Assembly: GCA_947504795.1 (NCBI GenBank)
Contig: CANNJG010000035.1
Span: 1-13,575 of the forward strand
Direction: 5' to 3'
Source: Legionellaceae bacterium
GTDB lineage: Bacteria > Pseudomonadota > Gammaproteobacteria > Legionellales > Legionellaceae
DNA: 13,575 bases
Notes under the pieces: generated by a model
Databases searched by the model: none
The model's input: only the letters and a program-made list of their open reading frames with translations
What the model was told of the DNA's origin: nothing
Position numbers and translations under genes: made by a program
Shown: in pieces, positions 1-6,612 of the stretch
How positions within the stretch are numbered: position 1 is the stretch's first letter
Layout of the letters: every line of letters starts with the position of its first letter

Positions 1-1
1 A

Positions 2-163
2 CCTAAAATACTTGGTTTTTTATCGCAACAGTTCGAGATGAGTGTCGAGATCGCGAATCCATTTGTGCGAATGGATATGGCAACAGAAAGTCAGCGCGAA
101 CAATTAAACCAAGATGCGCCCCTGTATATGACAGCCTGTGGTTTGGCACAAAGAGCGTGTTAG
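2..163 (+). CDS. pilM: Type IV pilus assembly protein PilM, 3' end only
   Basis: This is the last 53 codons of a gene cut by the left edge. The fragment reads like the C-terminus of PilM, the actin-like cytoplasmic protein that forms a ring under the inner membrane and binds the N-terminal tail of PilN. The visible signs are the VEIANPF segment (about 38 codons before the stop), followed by the terminal DAPLYMTACGLAQRA, which matches the usual 'AP...a.GLAlR' ending of the family. The TAG stop lies 3 nt before the next ATG, so the two genes are co-transcribed and probably translationally coupled. The ATPase core is outside the window and cannot be judged. Identity rests on this short tail plus the PilN/PilQ-like neighbour. 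Confidence 0.85.
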   Translation, partial: PKILGFLSQQFEMSVEIANPFVRMDMATESQREQLNQDAPLYMTACGLAQRAC

Positions 164-166
164 GCA

Positions 167-1381
167 ATGATAGAGATTAATTTACTCGCTTGGTGTTCAC
201 AGCGGTTATCGCGCAAGCTTTTAATAGGGCTTGCAAGCGGTTGTTTGGTGTTTGTCTCGCTAGTGGTGGGTGGATGTTGGGTTTATTATCAACGTATGCA
301 ACAACATTTATCTGCAGAACAATACCAGCGAGCGCAATTACAACGGGAGATTGCGGTGTTGCGAGCACAAAAAACAATCGCGCCAGACCAGCCAAAGCGG
401 CTGAATCAGCAGCCACGCCCGATCTCAGTTAAACCGAGACACCCGCCGTTACAGCGTAAAGCCGTTCTCATTCACTATGCGAAGGCAGCTGCATTGGTTG
501 CAATGTTTAAAGACAAAACAAATGCATTGTTATCTAAACATGGCCGCGTGATAGCGGATAGGCGGACGAATAGGCTTTGGTTTGAAGATACGGACGCTCA
601 TATCAAAACCATCCTGAAAATGATCAAACAATTAGATACCCCCTCTCAACAAATTGTGATTGAAGCACGTTTAGTCAATATGAATCAGGAATCTGCGCGT
701 GATTTAGGCATTCGTTTAGGTTTGGTTGCCCCGAATCCAACGAGTAGTAATACAGACGTCGCCCTGCCGTCACACGGGGGACGATTGGGTGTGAATTTGG
801 CAGCAACTCCCTTAGAGGCCAGCGCTGCAACCCTTGGATTTACCGAAGCCCTCGCTGTGACGCAGCGATTATTAGATGTTGAATTATCCGCTTTGGAAAG
901 CGCTGGTCGTGCAAAAGTTATCGCAAGTCCCAGGTTAGTGACGAGTAATCAAGTTGCAGCGCTGATTGAGTCTGGGGAGGATATCCCTTATCAAGAGTTT
1001 GCTGCGAATGGCACAACTTCGGTCGCGTTTAAAAAAGCGGTATTACGTTTGAAAGTGGTTCCGCACATTACTGCTGAAGGTGAGTTGATGATGTCCCTTG
1101 TGATCAATCAGGATTCTGATTCTGGAAAACGTGTTCAAGGGGTTCCCATTATTGCTACGAAAGCAATCGAGACGCATATTTTGGTTCGTAGTGGTCAAAC
1201 AGTTGTATTAGGTGGAATTTATCAACAAGACCAGAATCATCAAGCAGAACAAATTCCCCTACTTGGAGATATTCCTTGGATAGGCCCCTTATTTAAGCGC
1301 AAACAGATACGGATGCGGCATGAATCTTTATTGATTTTTATTACCCCTCGTATTGAGAAGCGTACAAAAATGTTGTCTTAA
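167..1381 (+). CDS. pilQ: PilN-PilQ fusion: PilN N-terminus joined to PilQ secretin core
   Basis: A 404-residue protein. Residues 1-66 look like the start of PilN: the INLLAW motif at 4-9 (PilN has INLLPW), a basic stretch, one membrane segment at about 18-40, then a short coiled coil. Residues 67-97 are a Pro/Gln-rich linker. Residues 98-158 match the PilQ domain just before the gate, ending in LDTPSQQIVIEAR. Residues 161-396 are the secretin domain, with SALESAGRAKVIASPR (241-256), IPYQE (273-277), SGQTVVLGGIY (342-352), the signature LLGDIPWIGPLF (365-376) and LLIFITPRI (388-396). PilQ is normally about 650-770 residues and carries AMIN and N0 domains; these are absent, as are PilO and PilP. 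It sits 3 nt after pilM and upstream of aroK, where pilNOPQ normally lies. The secretin identity is firm. Whether the pilus still works is unknown. Confidence 0.85.
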   Translation: MIEINLLAWCSQRLSRKLLIGLASGCLVFVSLVVGGCWVYYQRMQQHLSAEQYQRAQLQREIAVLRAQKTIAPDQPKRLNQQPRPISVKPRHPPLQRKAVLIHYAKAAALVAMFKDKTNALLSKHGRVIADRRTNRLWFEDTDAHIKTILKMIKQLDTPSQQIVIEARLVNMNQESARDLGIRLGLVAPNPTSSNTDVALPSHGGRLGVNLAATPLEASAATLGFTEALAVTQRLLDVELSALESAGRAKVIASPRLVTSNQVAALIESGEDIPYQEFAANGTTSVAFKKAVLRLKVVPHITAEGELMMSLVINQDSDSGKRVQGVPIIATKAIETHILVRSGQTVVLGGIYQQDQNHQAEQIPLLGDIPWIGPLFKRKQIRMRHESLLIFITPRIEKRTKMLS

Positions 1382-1534
1382 CCTCGAAGTTTTAGCTAAC
1401 TCCTGGTATTATGCGGTATACTTGGAAAGTTCTATTATTTTTCCTTTTAATCCAGCGTAATTTTTGTGCTAAAAAAGTATTTTTTGATATATGTTGTTGG
1501 TTGTTAAACAAGTTTATGGAGTATGTAATTTAAA

Positions 1535-2065
1535 ATGAGTATTGTTAAAGTACGTAATATTTTTTTAATTGGACCCATGGGTGCAGGGAAAAGCACCATC
1601 GGTCGTACTTTGGCAAAAGAGCTTAAGCTTGAATTTTACGATTCAGATGAAGTGATTGAAGAACGTACGGGCGCAGATATCTCCTGGATTTATGATGTTG
1701 AAGGTGAAGAGGGATTTCGTCGGCGTGAGCAAAAAGTGATTGAAGAATTGACGCAAAAAACCAACATCGTACTAGCGACTGGGGGTGGCGTGATTATGAC
1801 GCCTGAAAATCGCAACGCATTGGCGGGACGCGGCACTGTGATTTATTTAAAAACATCCTTACAGCAACAGTATGAACGCACTAAGCGTGACAGTACGAAA
1901 CGACCGATGTTACAGACGCCTGATTTGGAAGGCCGCTTAGAAATGTTACGAGATGAGCGCGAACCTTTCTATGAAGATTTAGCCGATGTGAGCTTTGATA
2001 CGGATAAATTAACAGTGAAAGCGGTGGCTAACAACATCATTAAATATATTTATGGTGAGTCGTAA
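1535..2065 (+). CDS. aroK: Shikimate kinase I
   Basis: A cytoplasmic enzyme of 176 residues that phosphorylates shikimate at the 3-OH with ATP, the fifth step of the chorismate pathway. The P-loop GPMGAGKST is at 13-21, the shikimate-binding DSD at 36-38 (Asp36 and Asp38), Arg62 in the GFRRRE segment, the GGG loop at 83-85, and the lid Arg123 in KRPML. Length is normal for AroK. The start is supported by homology (the family begins a few residues before the RNIFL strand). The Shine-Dalgarno GGAG at 1518-1521 is 13 nt away, which is long. Upstream, 1382-1534 holds no clear terminator; a TATACT at 1417-1422 could be a -10 box but lacks a good -35. The gene leads a closely packed run ending in pdxB. 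The usual partner aroB does not follow. Confidence 0.97.
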   Translation: MSIVKVRNIFLIGPMGAGKSTIGRTLAKELKLEFYDSDEVIEERTGADISWIYDVEGEEGFRRREQKVIEELTQKTNIVLATGGGVIMTPENRNALAGRGTVIYLKTSLQQQYERTKRDSTKRPMLQTPDLEGRLEMLRDEREPFYEDLADVSFDTDKLTVKAVANNIIKYIYGES

Positions 2066-2068
2066 AGC

Positions 2069-2395
2069 ATGTTTGGTTCATGGCAGCGAAGCGTTGGGTG
2101 GTTTTTACTGTTTGTTCTGTTGTCCATTCTCAGTGTCTTTGTCGATACCTATTGGTACCAACCCGTTCCTCAGTTACCGCCTAGTAAGCAACAACTCCCT
2201 ATTCAGGGACATGTTGCTTTGCGCGTCCCCTCTATAATCGCTAACTTGCATCGGAATACGACGCGTCAGTTTTTACAGAGCGTCGATTTAAGACGCGCTG
2301 AAGTCCGTCTTGCGACTCAAGCAGAACGAGAAAATACCGCGAAACCGTTAATGGATAAAGTGTTAGTTGTGCCTAAACGTTTCAGAGGAGTCTAG
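2069..2395 (+). CDS. Unknown small single-pass membrane protein
   Basis: A 108-residue protein that I do not recognise. It begins 3 nt after the aroK stop with a reasonable Shine-Dalgarno (GGTGAG at 2054-2059). A short basic N-terminus is followed by one hydrophobic segment at about 10-26, then a Pro-rich stretch (31-44: QPVPQLPPSKQQLP) and a charged C-terminal half rich in Arg, Gln and Leu that could form a helix (about 66-92). The predicted layout is an inner-membrane anchor with a periplasmic tail. Its last codons contain the ribosome binding site of the following wzm gene, so the two are linked. In many gammaproteobacteria aroK is followed by aroB and damX; this protein has a single membrane segment as DamX does, but I see no SPOR domain and do not equate them. 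The role is unknown, and a helper of the adjacent exporter is only a guess. Confidence 0.7.
   Translation: MFGSWQRSVGWFLLFVLLSILSVFVDTYWYQPVPQLPPSKQQLPIQGHVALRVPSIIANLHRNTTRQFLQSVDLRRAEVRLATQAERENTAKPLMDKVLVVPKRFRGV
2384..2390 (+). promoter_or_regulatory. Shine-Dalgarno that fixes the TTG start of wzm
   Basis: The sequence AGAGGAG lies inside the last codons of the preceding gene and 9 nt before a TTG codon at 2400. No ATG or GTG in that frame is as well placed. An in-frame TTG further upstream (2367) has no comparable site, so TTG at 2400 is the likely start. Confidence 0.7.
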
Positions 2396-2399
2396 AATT

Positions 2400-3188
2400 T
2401 TGAATTTAGTCATAGCAAGAGAAGAGCTGAAAGCCATTATAAGACATTGGCCGATGTGGTTTGTATTGGGCACTCAAGATATTCAGTTGCGTTACAGACG
2501 CTCCACGTTGGGACCCTTTTGGATCACCATCAGTATGGCAGTTTCCATCTATTGTATGGGTTTTTTATACGGACATTTGTTTAAAATGGAATTAAATACG
2601 TATTTCCCCTATTTGGCTTCAGGTATTATTGGTTGGGGGTATCTCTCTACGTTGATTTTAGAAGGCTCAAATGTTTTTCTTGAGTCTGAAGGTTATATTA
2701 AAAACCAAGAGAGTTATATGTCTATTTTTGTGATGCGTATGATATTGCGAAATAGTATTATTTTTGCACATAACTTGATTGTATTTATTCCGATAATGTT
2801 TGTTTGTCATGTGGGCATCAGTTTTAAATTGTTGTTGATCATCCCTGGCCTATTTATCATTTGGACTAATGTGATGACATGGGGAACCGTTATCGCCATT
2901 CTTGGAACGCGCTATCGAGATTTTGCGCAGATTGTAGTGAGTCTTGTGCAGGTGATTTTTTTCCTTACCCCGATTATGTGGATGCCTAATTTGTTACCTG
3001 ATCGGTATCAATGGATAGTAATGGCTAATCCGTTCTATCAATTTTTAAATTTAATTAGAGCGCCGTTATTGAATACGACGCTTAGTCTTGAGTCGATCCT
3101 CGTGATAGCAGGTGCTTCTCTCCTTGGTTTTATATTGTATGGTTTGTTTCTACAACGCTATAAATCGCGTATTGTTTTTTGGATATAA
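2400..3188 (+). CDS. wzm: ABC-2 type polysaccharide export permease (Wzm/KpsM family)
   Basis: A 262-residue inner-membrane protein, the channel half of an ABC exporter that moves lipid-linked polysaccharide (O-antigen, capsule or a similar glycan) to the periplasm. Family marks are RYRRSTLGPFW at 31-41, GTRYRDF at 169-175, FFLTPIMW at 187-194 and NPFYQFLNLIRAPLL at 210-224, with about six hydrophobic segments. Length is typical (about 260). The start is TTG at 2400, chosen because AGAGGAG lies 9 nt upstream; a TTG start may keep expression low. The stop is 4 nt before the wzt start. No glycosyltransferase or sugar-nucleotide gene lies within the window, so the cargo cannot be named. Confidence 0.92.
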   Translation: MNLVIAREELKAIIRHWPMWFVLGTQDIQLRYRRSTLGPFWITISMAVSIYCMGFLYGHLFKMELNTYFPYLASGIIGWGYLSTLILEGSNVFLESEGYIKNQESYMSIFVMRMILRNSIIFAHNLIVFIPIMFVCHVGISFKLLLIIPGLFIIWTNVMTWGTVIAILGTRYRDFAQIVVSLVQVIFFLTPIMWMPNLLPDRYQWIVMANPFYQFLNLIRAPLLNTTLSLESILVIAGASLLGFILYGLFLQRYKSRIVFWI

Positions 3189-3192
3189 TGTT

Positions 3193-3951
3193 ATGACCTC
3201 TATTGAACTAAAAGATGTGTGTTTAGATTATATTATTCAGACAGGTTCACACTCCTTAAAAAAGACGGCGATTGCACTCTTCAATAATTATGTGCGCGGC
3301 GAACAAAATCCTGCCGCTGCCGTGCGAAATTCTTCTTATCGTGCTCTAAAACAGATTAATTTGCAGTTATGTGAGGGGGATAGGGTTGGAATTTTAGGTA
3401 GGAATGGAGCGGGAAAAAGTACGTTACTGAGAGTCTTAGCTAAAATTTATAAACCAAACGAAGGCCACATAAATATTAGCGGCAAAATTTCTAGCTTATT
3501 TGATGTGAAACTTGGGATGAATCCCGAAGCGACGGGTTATGAAAATATTGTCAATTTAGCAGTGATGCGCGGGATTTCAAAAAAATCTGCGTTAGCGATA
3601 ATTCCAGATGTCGAGTCATTTACTGAATTGGGCGATTTTCTAAATAGCCCGACAAAAACCTACTCTGCTGGCATGCACATCAAATTGGCCTTTGGCGTCG
3701 CCACCGCTTACCCACCTGAAATTATGCTGATTGATGAAATTATTGGGGTAGGGGATATGTATTTTATGGAAAAAGCCACCAAGCGCGTGGAGTCAATGAT
3801 TGAGAAAAGTCAGATCTTAGTATTGACGAGCCATTCTAACGAAATTATTAAACGATTTTGCAACAAAGTGATTGTTTTAAATAAAGGCGAGATTCAATTT
3901 TTTGGGCAAGTTGACGCGGGGATTACGTATTATCACCAGTGTGAACTTTAG
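3193..3951 (+). CDS. wzt: ABC polysaccharide exporter ATPase (Wzt/KpsT family), short form
   Basis: A 252-residue ATPase that drives the Wzm channel from the cytoplasmic face. Walker A GRNGAGKST is at 69-77, the signature YSAGM at 157-161 (the Wzt/KpsT variant of LSGGQ), Walker B IMLIDE at 177-182 followed by GVGD, and the switch histidine His214 in LTSHS. The N-terminus has the extra stretch before the P-loop (about 12-50) common in this family. The start ATG at 3193 has GGAT 8 nt upstream; in-frame codons further upstream fall inside wzm. Long Wzt proteins carry a C-terminal carbohydrate-binding domain of about 150 residues. It is absent here, so export should not depend on recognising a terminal sugar cap. 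The pdxB start is 2 nt after the stop. Confidence 0.93.
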   Translation: MTSIELKDVCLDYIIQTGSHSLKKTAIALFNNYVRGEQNPAAAVRNSSYRALKQINLQLCEGDRVGILGRNGAGKSTLLRVLAKIYKPNEGHINISGKISSLFDVKLGMNPEATGYENIVNLAVMRGISKKSALAIIPDVESFTELGDFLNSPTKTYSAGMHIKLAFGVATAYPPEIMLIDEIIGVGDMYFMEKATKRVESMIEKSQILVLTSHSNEIIKRFCNKVIVLNKGEIQFFGQVDAGITYYHQCEL

Positions 3952-3953
3952 AC

Positions 3954-5024
3954 ATGATCCCCGTATTAATCGACGGTAGTTTGCGTCCTTATCTCGACAC
4001 GCTTTTTCACCCCTCCTTTCAATTGACAGTCTATGACTCTACTCAAGCATTACGTCAACAGCTTTCTCATCATGAGGTCTTGGTATGTCGTGCTACGTTG
4101 CAGATTAATGAAGTACTATTAGCCGACTCAACGATTCGTTGTGTGGCGACGGCCACGTCTGGAAGCGATCATGTGGATCGCTCTTATTTACAAAAACAGC
4201 ATATCGCGTTGCTGGACGCTAAGGGTGCCAACGCATCCTCGGTTGCTGATTATGTCGTGGCATGCGTCGCTTATTTACAGATACACCATAGTTGGCAAGG
4301 CGCCCAGATTGGAATTATCGGCGTGGGCGCTGTGGGCCGTCGTGTGCAAGCCCGTCTCCAGTCCTTAGGTTTTGATGTTATTGGGTATGATCCTTTGCGC
4401 GCAGAGAAAGAGTCGTCATTCAGGAGTGCTACGCTTGAGGCACTCCTCCAAAGTGATATGCTATGCATCCATGCGGCTCTGCACGATGGCCCTGCCTTTC
4501 CTAGCCGACATTTATTGAGTGATGACCTCTTAGCAAATTTGCAGACGGGTACGGTAATTTTGAATGCCGCTCGCGGACAAATTGTCGATGAAAAAGCACT
4601 GCTTAGTGCGCATCAAAAACTATATTACTGCACGGATGTCTATGCGCATGAACCAATGATTTCGCCGGAAATAGTGGCTTATGCGACAGTATGCACCCCT
4701 CATATTGCTGGACACAGTATTGAAGCACGCAGAGCAACTATCACGACCGTAGTGGAAAAGCTGCATCTTCATTATGGCTTGTCGACGCCGTTTCCTTCTG
4801 AAGACATCGAACCAATCTTCAAAAACGTGCCTGAAGGTGCGACATGGCAACAGCTTGTGTTAGCCCTTTATAATCCTGGTGCTGAAACGCGTGAGTTAAA
4901 ACGATCAAGGCAGTTGGCGGAAACGTTCTTAACTTTACGCCAAGCCCATCGTGAACGCCATGATTTTTCTAAATATCAACTGCAACGGCAGAATCGCTTA
5001 TTTGAAGCTGCGTTTGGTCGGTGA
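3954..5024 (+). CDS. pdxB: Erythronate-4-phosphate dehydrogenase
   Basis: A 356-residue cytoplasmic enzyme of the D-2-hydroxyacid dehydrogenase fold. It oxidises 4-phosphoerythronate in the DXP-dependent route to pyridoxal 5'-phosphate. The marks are ATATSGSDHVD at 65-75, the NAD-binding GVGAVG at 123-128 with Asp146 closing the fold, LNAARG at 203-208, and TPHIAGHS at 248-255. The catalytic trio is probably Arg207, Glu233 and His250. The tail after residue 280 matches the PdxB-specific dimerisation region rather than SerA or GhrB, and total length fits PdxB (about 350-380). It is the last gene of the aroK-unknown-wzm-wzt-pdxB run, 2 nt after wzt. Pairing with an exporter is not a known functional link and probably reflects operon shuffling. 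Confidence 0.93.
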   Translation: MIPVLIDGSLRPYLDTLFHPSFQLTVYDSTQALRQQLSHHEVLVCRATLQINEVLLADSTIRCVATATSGSDHVDRSYLQKQHIALLDAKGANASSVADYVVACVAYLQIHHSWQGAQIGIIGVGAVGRRVQARLQSLGFDVIGYDPLRAEKESSFRSATLEALLQSDMLCIHAALHDGPAFPSRHLLSDDLLANLQTGTVILNAARGQIVDEKALLSAHQKLYYCTDVYAHEPMISPEIVAYATVCTPHIAGHSIEARRATITTVVEKLHLHYGLSTPFPSEDIEPIFKNVPEGATWQQLVLALYNPGAETRELKRSRQLAETFLTLRQAHRERHDFSKYQLQRQNRLFEAAFGR

Positions 5025-5057
5025 ACTAGATTCAGCTAAGCGCTCGGGATTTTGCGT

Positions 5058-5098
5058 AAGTCCTGGACTTGTCAACTAGCCTAAATTTCTGCTAGGCT
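5058..5098. repeat. Two inverted repeats over the stress-gene promoter
   Basis: The first dyad is AAGTCC-T-GGACTT (5058-5070), a perfect 6-bp repeat around one base that touches the -35 box. The second is AGCCTA (5078-5083) with TAGGCT (5093-5098), a perfect 6-bp repeat around 9 bases that includes the -10 box. They could be operators. Neither is followed by a T-run, so they do not look like intrinsic terminators of pdxB. Confidence 0.45.
5069..5098 (+). promoter_or_regulatory. Candidate promoter of the universal stress protein gene
   Basis: TTGTCA (5069-5074) and TAGGCT (5093-5098) are separated by 18 nt, with TGC just before the -10 (an extended -10). The -10 matches the consensus only at TA...T. 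The C just before the -10 is also favoured by the stationary-phase sigma factor RpoS, which would suit a stress gene, but this is inference. Confidence 0.4.
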
Positions 5099-5135
5099 CT
5101 GGAGTGAGGAAATGATAGTTATCAAGGAGAGAGCG

Positions 5136-5561
5136 ATGTACAAACGAGTGTTATTGGCAACAGATTTTGACGAAGTAGGCATTCATGCAGCGCGCAAAGC
5201 TCAGAAGATTGCGCAAGAGTCTGGTGCACAATTGTTACTCGTGCATGTTGTAGAGCCTATTCCAGCGTATGCTTATCCCGGATTTGCGGGCTTTGCTGAA
5301 GTGGAAATCTCTATTCGAGAACAAGCGGTGCGAGAACTGGATAAATTAGCTGATAAATTAGGTGTGGAAGAGAAATATCGATTTTTGGAGTTCGGTTCTA
5401 TCAAAAATGAAGTATTACGTGTGGCACATGAGCATAAAACGGATTTAATTGTGACCGGTAGTCATGGTAAACATGGATTAGCCCTGTTGCTAGGCTCTAC
5501 CGCGGACGCCATTTTACATGGTGCGCATTGTGATATTTTGATTGTTCGACCGAAAGAATGA
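5136..5561 (+). CDS. Universal stress protein, UspA family
   Basis: A 141-residue single-domain cytoplasmic protein. It begins with YKRVLLATDFDEVG, the first strand and loop of the family, and ends with the nucleotide-binding pattern G108-SH-G111, eight residues, then GST at 120-122, followed by the CDILIVRP strand. This pattern suggests the ATP-binding type, although the spacer is one residue shorter than the textbook nine. The start at 5136 has AAGGAG at 5124-5129 (6 nt spacing) and fits the family start. A second ATG at 5112 has GGAG 7 nt upstream and would add MIVIKERA, so both starts are possible. The gene stands alone between pdxB and ribF with its own candidate promoter. Such proteins help survival under starvation and stress; the exact target is unknown. 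Confidence 0.93.
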   Translation: MYKRVLLATDFDEVGIHAARKAQKIAQESGAQLLLVHVVEPIPAYAYPGFAGFAEVEISIREQAVRELDKLADKLGVEEKYRFLEFGSIKNEVLRVAHEHKTDLIVTGSHGKHGLALLLGSTADAILHGAHCDILIVRPKE

Positions 5562-5631
5562 TGGGTGTCAACTCGCTATTCATCTCGTATTGTCCTTGTT
5601 ATTTTTGAGACGCTTTGAGTGATGTTCAAGT

Positions 5632-6573
5632 ATGAAATTATTACGTAATGGGGCAAGTGTTGAGATCCTAAGTTTGCCTACCGTTGCGGCGATTGGAAAT
5701 TTCGATGGTGTGCATCTTGGTCATCAAGCCTTATTGTCAGCGGTGCGAGTTAAAGCTACGCAATTAGGATACGCGATGCTGGTCATTATCTTTGAACCGC
5801 AGACACGTGAATATTTCTTAAAAGATCAATCACCCCCAAGATTGATGAGTCTTAGAGATAAAGTACAGGCGTTAGGGCAGTTTGATGTTGATTATCTTTG
5901 TTGTTTGCGCTTTGATCATCAATTGGCGCAAATGAGTGCGGTAGCCTTTGCAGAATCAATTATTTTTAAAAAATTGCATGTGCGCTATTTATTCGTGGGA
6001 GCTGATTTCCGTTTTGGTTGCGACAGATTAGGCGACATTGACTTATTGTGTGCAATCAGTCAGCGTTTTAACGCGCATGTCGAACCCTTTCCAGATTTCG
6101 TAGGTTCAGGGCAGCGAGTGAGTTCGACGCGCGTGAGGCAAGCGTTATTACAGAATGATTTAGCAGAAGCGAGCCGCTTACTAGGACGACCCTATTCATT
6201 ATGCGGTCGTGTACTGTATGGGGACGGATTAGGGCGCACTTGGGGGGTGCCAACTGCGAATATTAAACTCGGGAAAAAGGCGCTACCGTTACAAGGTGTA
6301 TTTTGTGTACAGGTACAGTGTCAAGATGGGCGATTATACAATGGCGTTGCGAATATAGGTTGCCGGCCGACGTTTGAAGGTAAACAAGTACGGTTAGAAG
6401 TCCATTTATTTCAATTTTCGGGAAGTTTATACGGTCAAAGAGTGACGGTATTGTTTTTGAGTAAATTACGCAATGAAGTGCGATTTGAGTCCAAAACGCA
6501 ATTGATCGCTCAAATTCATGCCGATGTTGCGATGGCAAAAATATATTTTGACCAAAAAAATAAAAATAATTAG
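5632..6573 (+). CDS. ribF: Bifunctional riboflavin kinase / FAD synthetase
   Basis: A 313-residue cytoplasmic enzyme that turns riboflavin into FMN and then FAD. The N-terminal FMN adenylyltransferase domain has GNFDGVHLGH at 22-31, FEPQTREYF at 54-62, FRFGCDRLGD at 126-135 and SSTRVRQALL at 164-173. The C-terminal riboflavin kinase domain starts near 185, with GRVLYGDGLGRTWGVPTANI at 192-211 (PTAN binds nucleotide and Mg), GVFCV at 222-226 and NIGCRPTF at 241-248. Length is typical. The Shine-Dalgarno is weak (GAGTGA at 5617-5622). It is 39 nt upstream of lspA. In most gammaproteobacteria ileS lies between these two genes; here it is absent. Confidence 0.96.
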   Translation: MKLLRNGASVEILSLPTVAAIGNFDGVHLGHQALLSAVRVKATQLGYAMLVIIFEPQTREYFLKDQSPPRLMSLRDKVQALGQFDVDYLCCLRFDHQLAQMSAVAFAESIIFKKLHVRYLFVGADFRFGCDRLGDIDLLCAISQRFNAHVEPFPDFVGSGQRVSSTRVRQALLQNDLAEASRLLGRPYSLCGRVLYGDGLGRTWGVPTANIKLGKKALPLQGVFCVQVQCQDGRLYNGVANIGCRPTFEGKQVRLEVHLFQFSGSLYGQRVTVLFLSKLRNEVRFESKTQLIAQIHADVAMAKIYFDQKNKNN

Positions 6574-6612
6574 CATTGTCTCAAGTGTGTCATGAATGGA
6601 GAATAGTATTTT

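Noticed and set aside
2367..2399. Longer wzm start at TTG 2367
   Set aside because: It has no Shine-Dalgarno, and the AGAGGAG motif would be internal. TTG 2400 is ideally placed.
3112..3192. Upstream in-frame extension of wzt overlapping wzm
   Set aside because: The added residues are a hydrophobic out-of-frame reading of the wzm end. The ATG at 3193 gives the normal family N-terminus.
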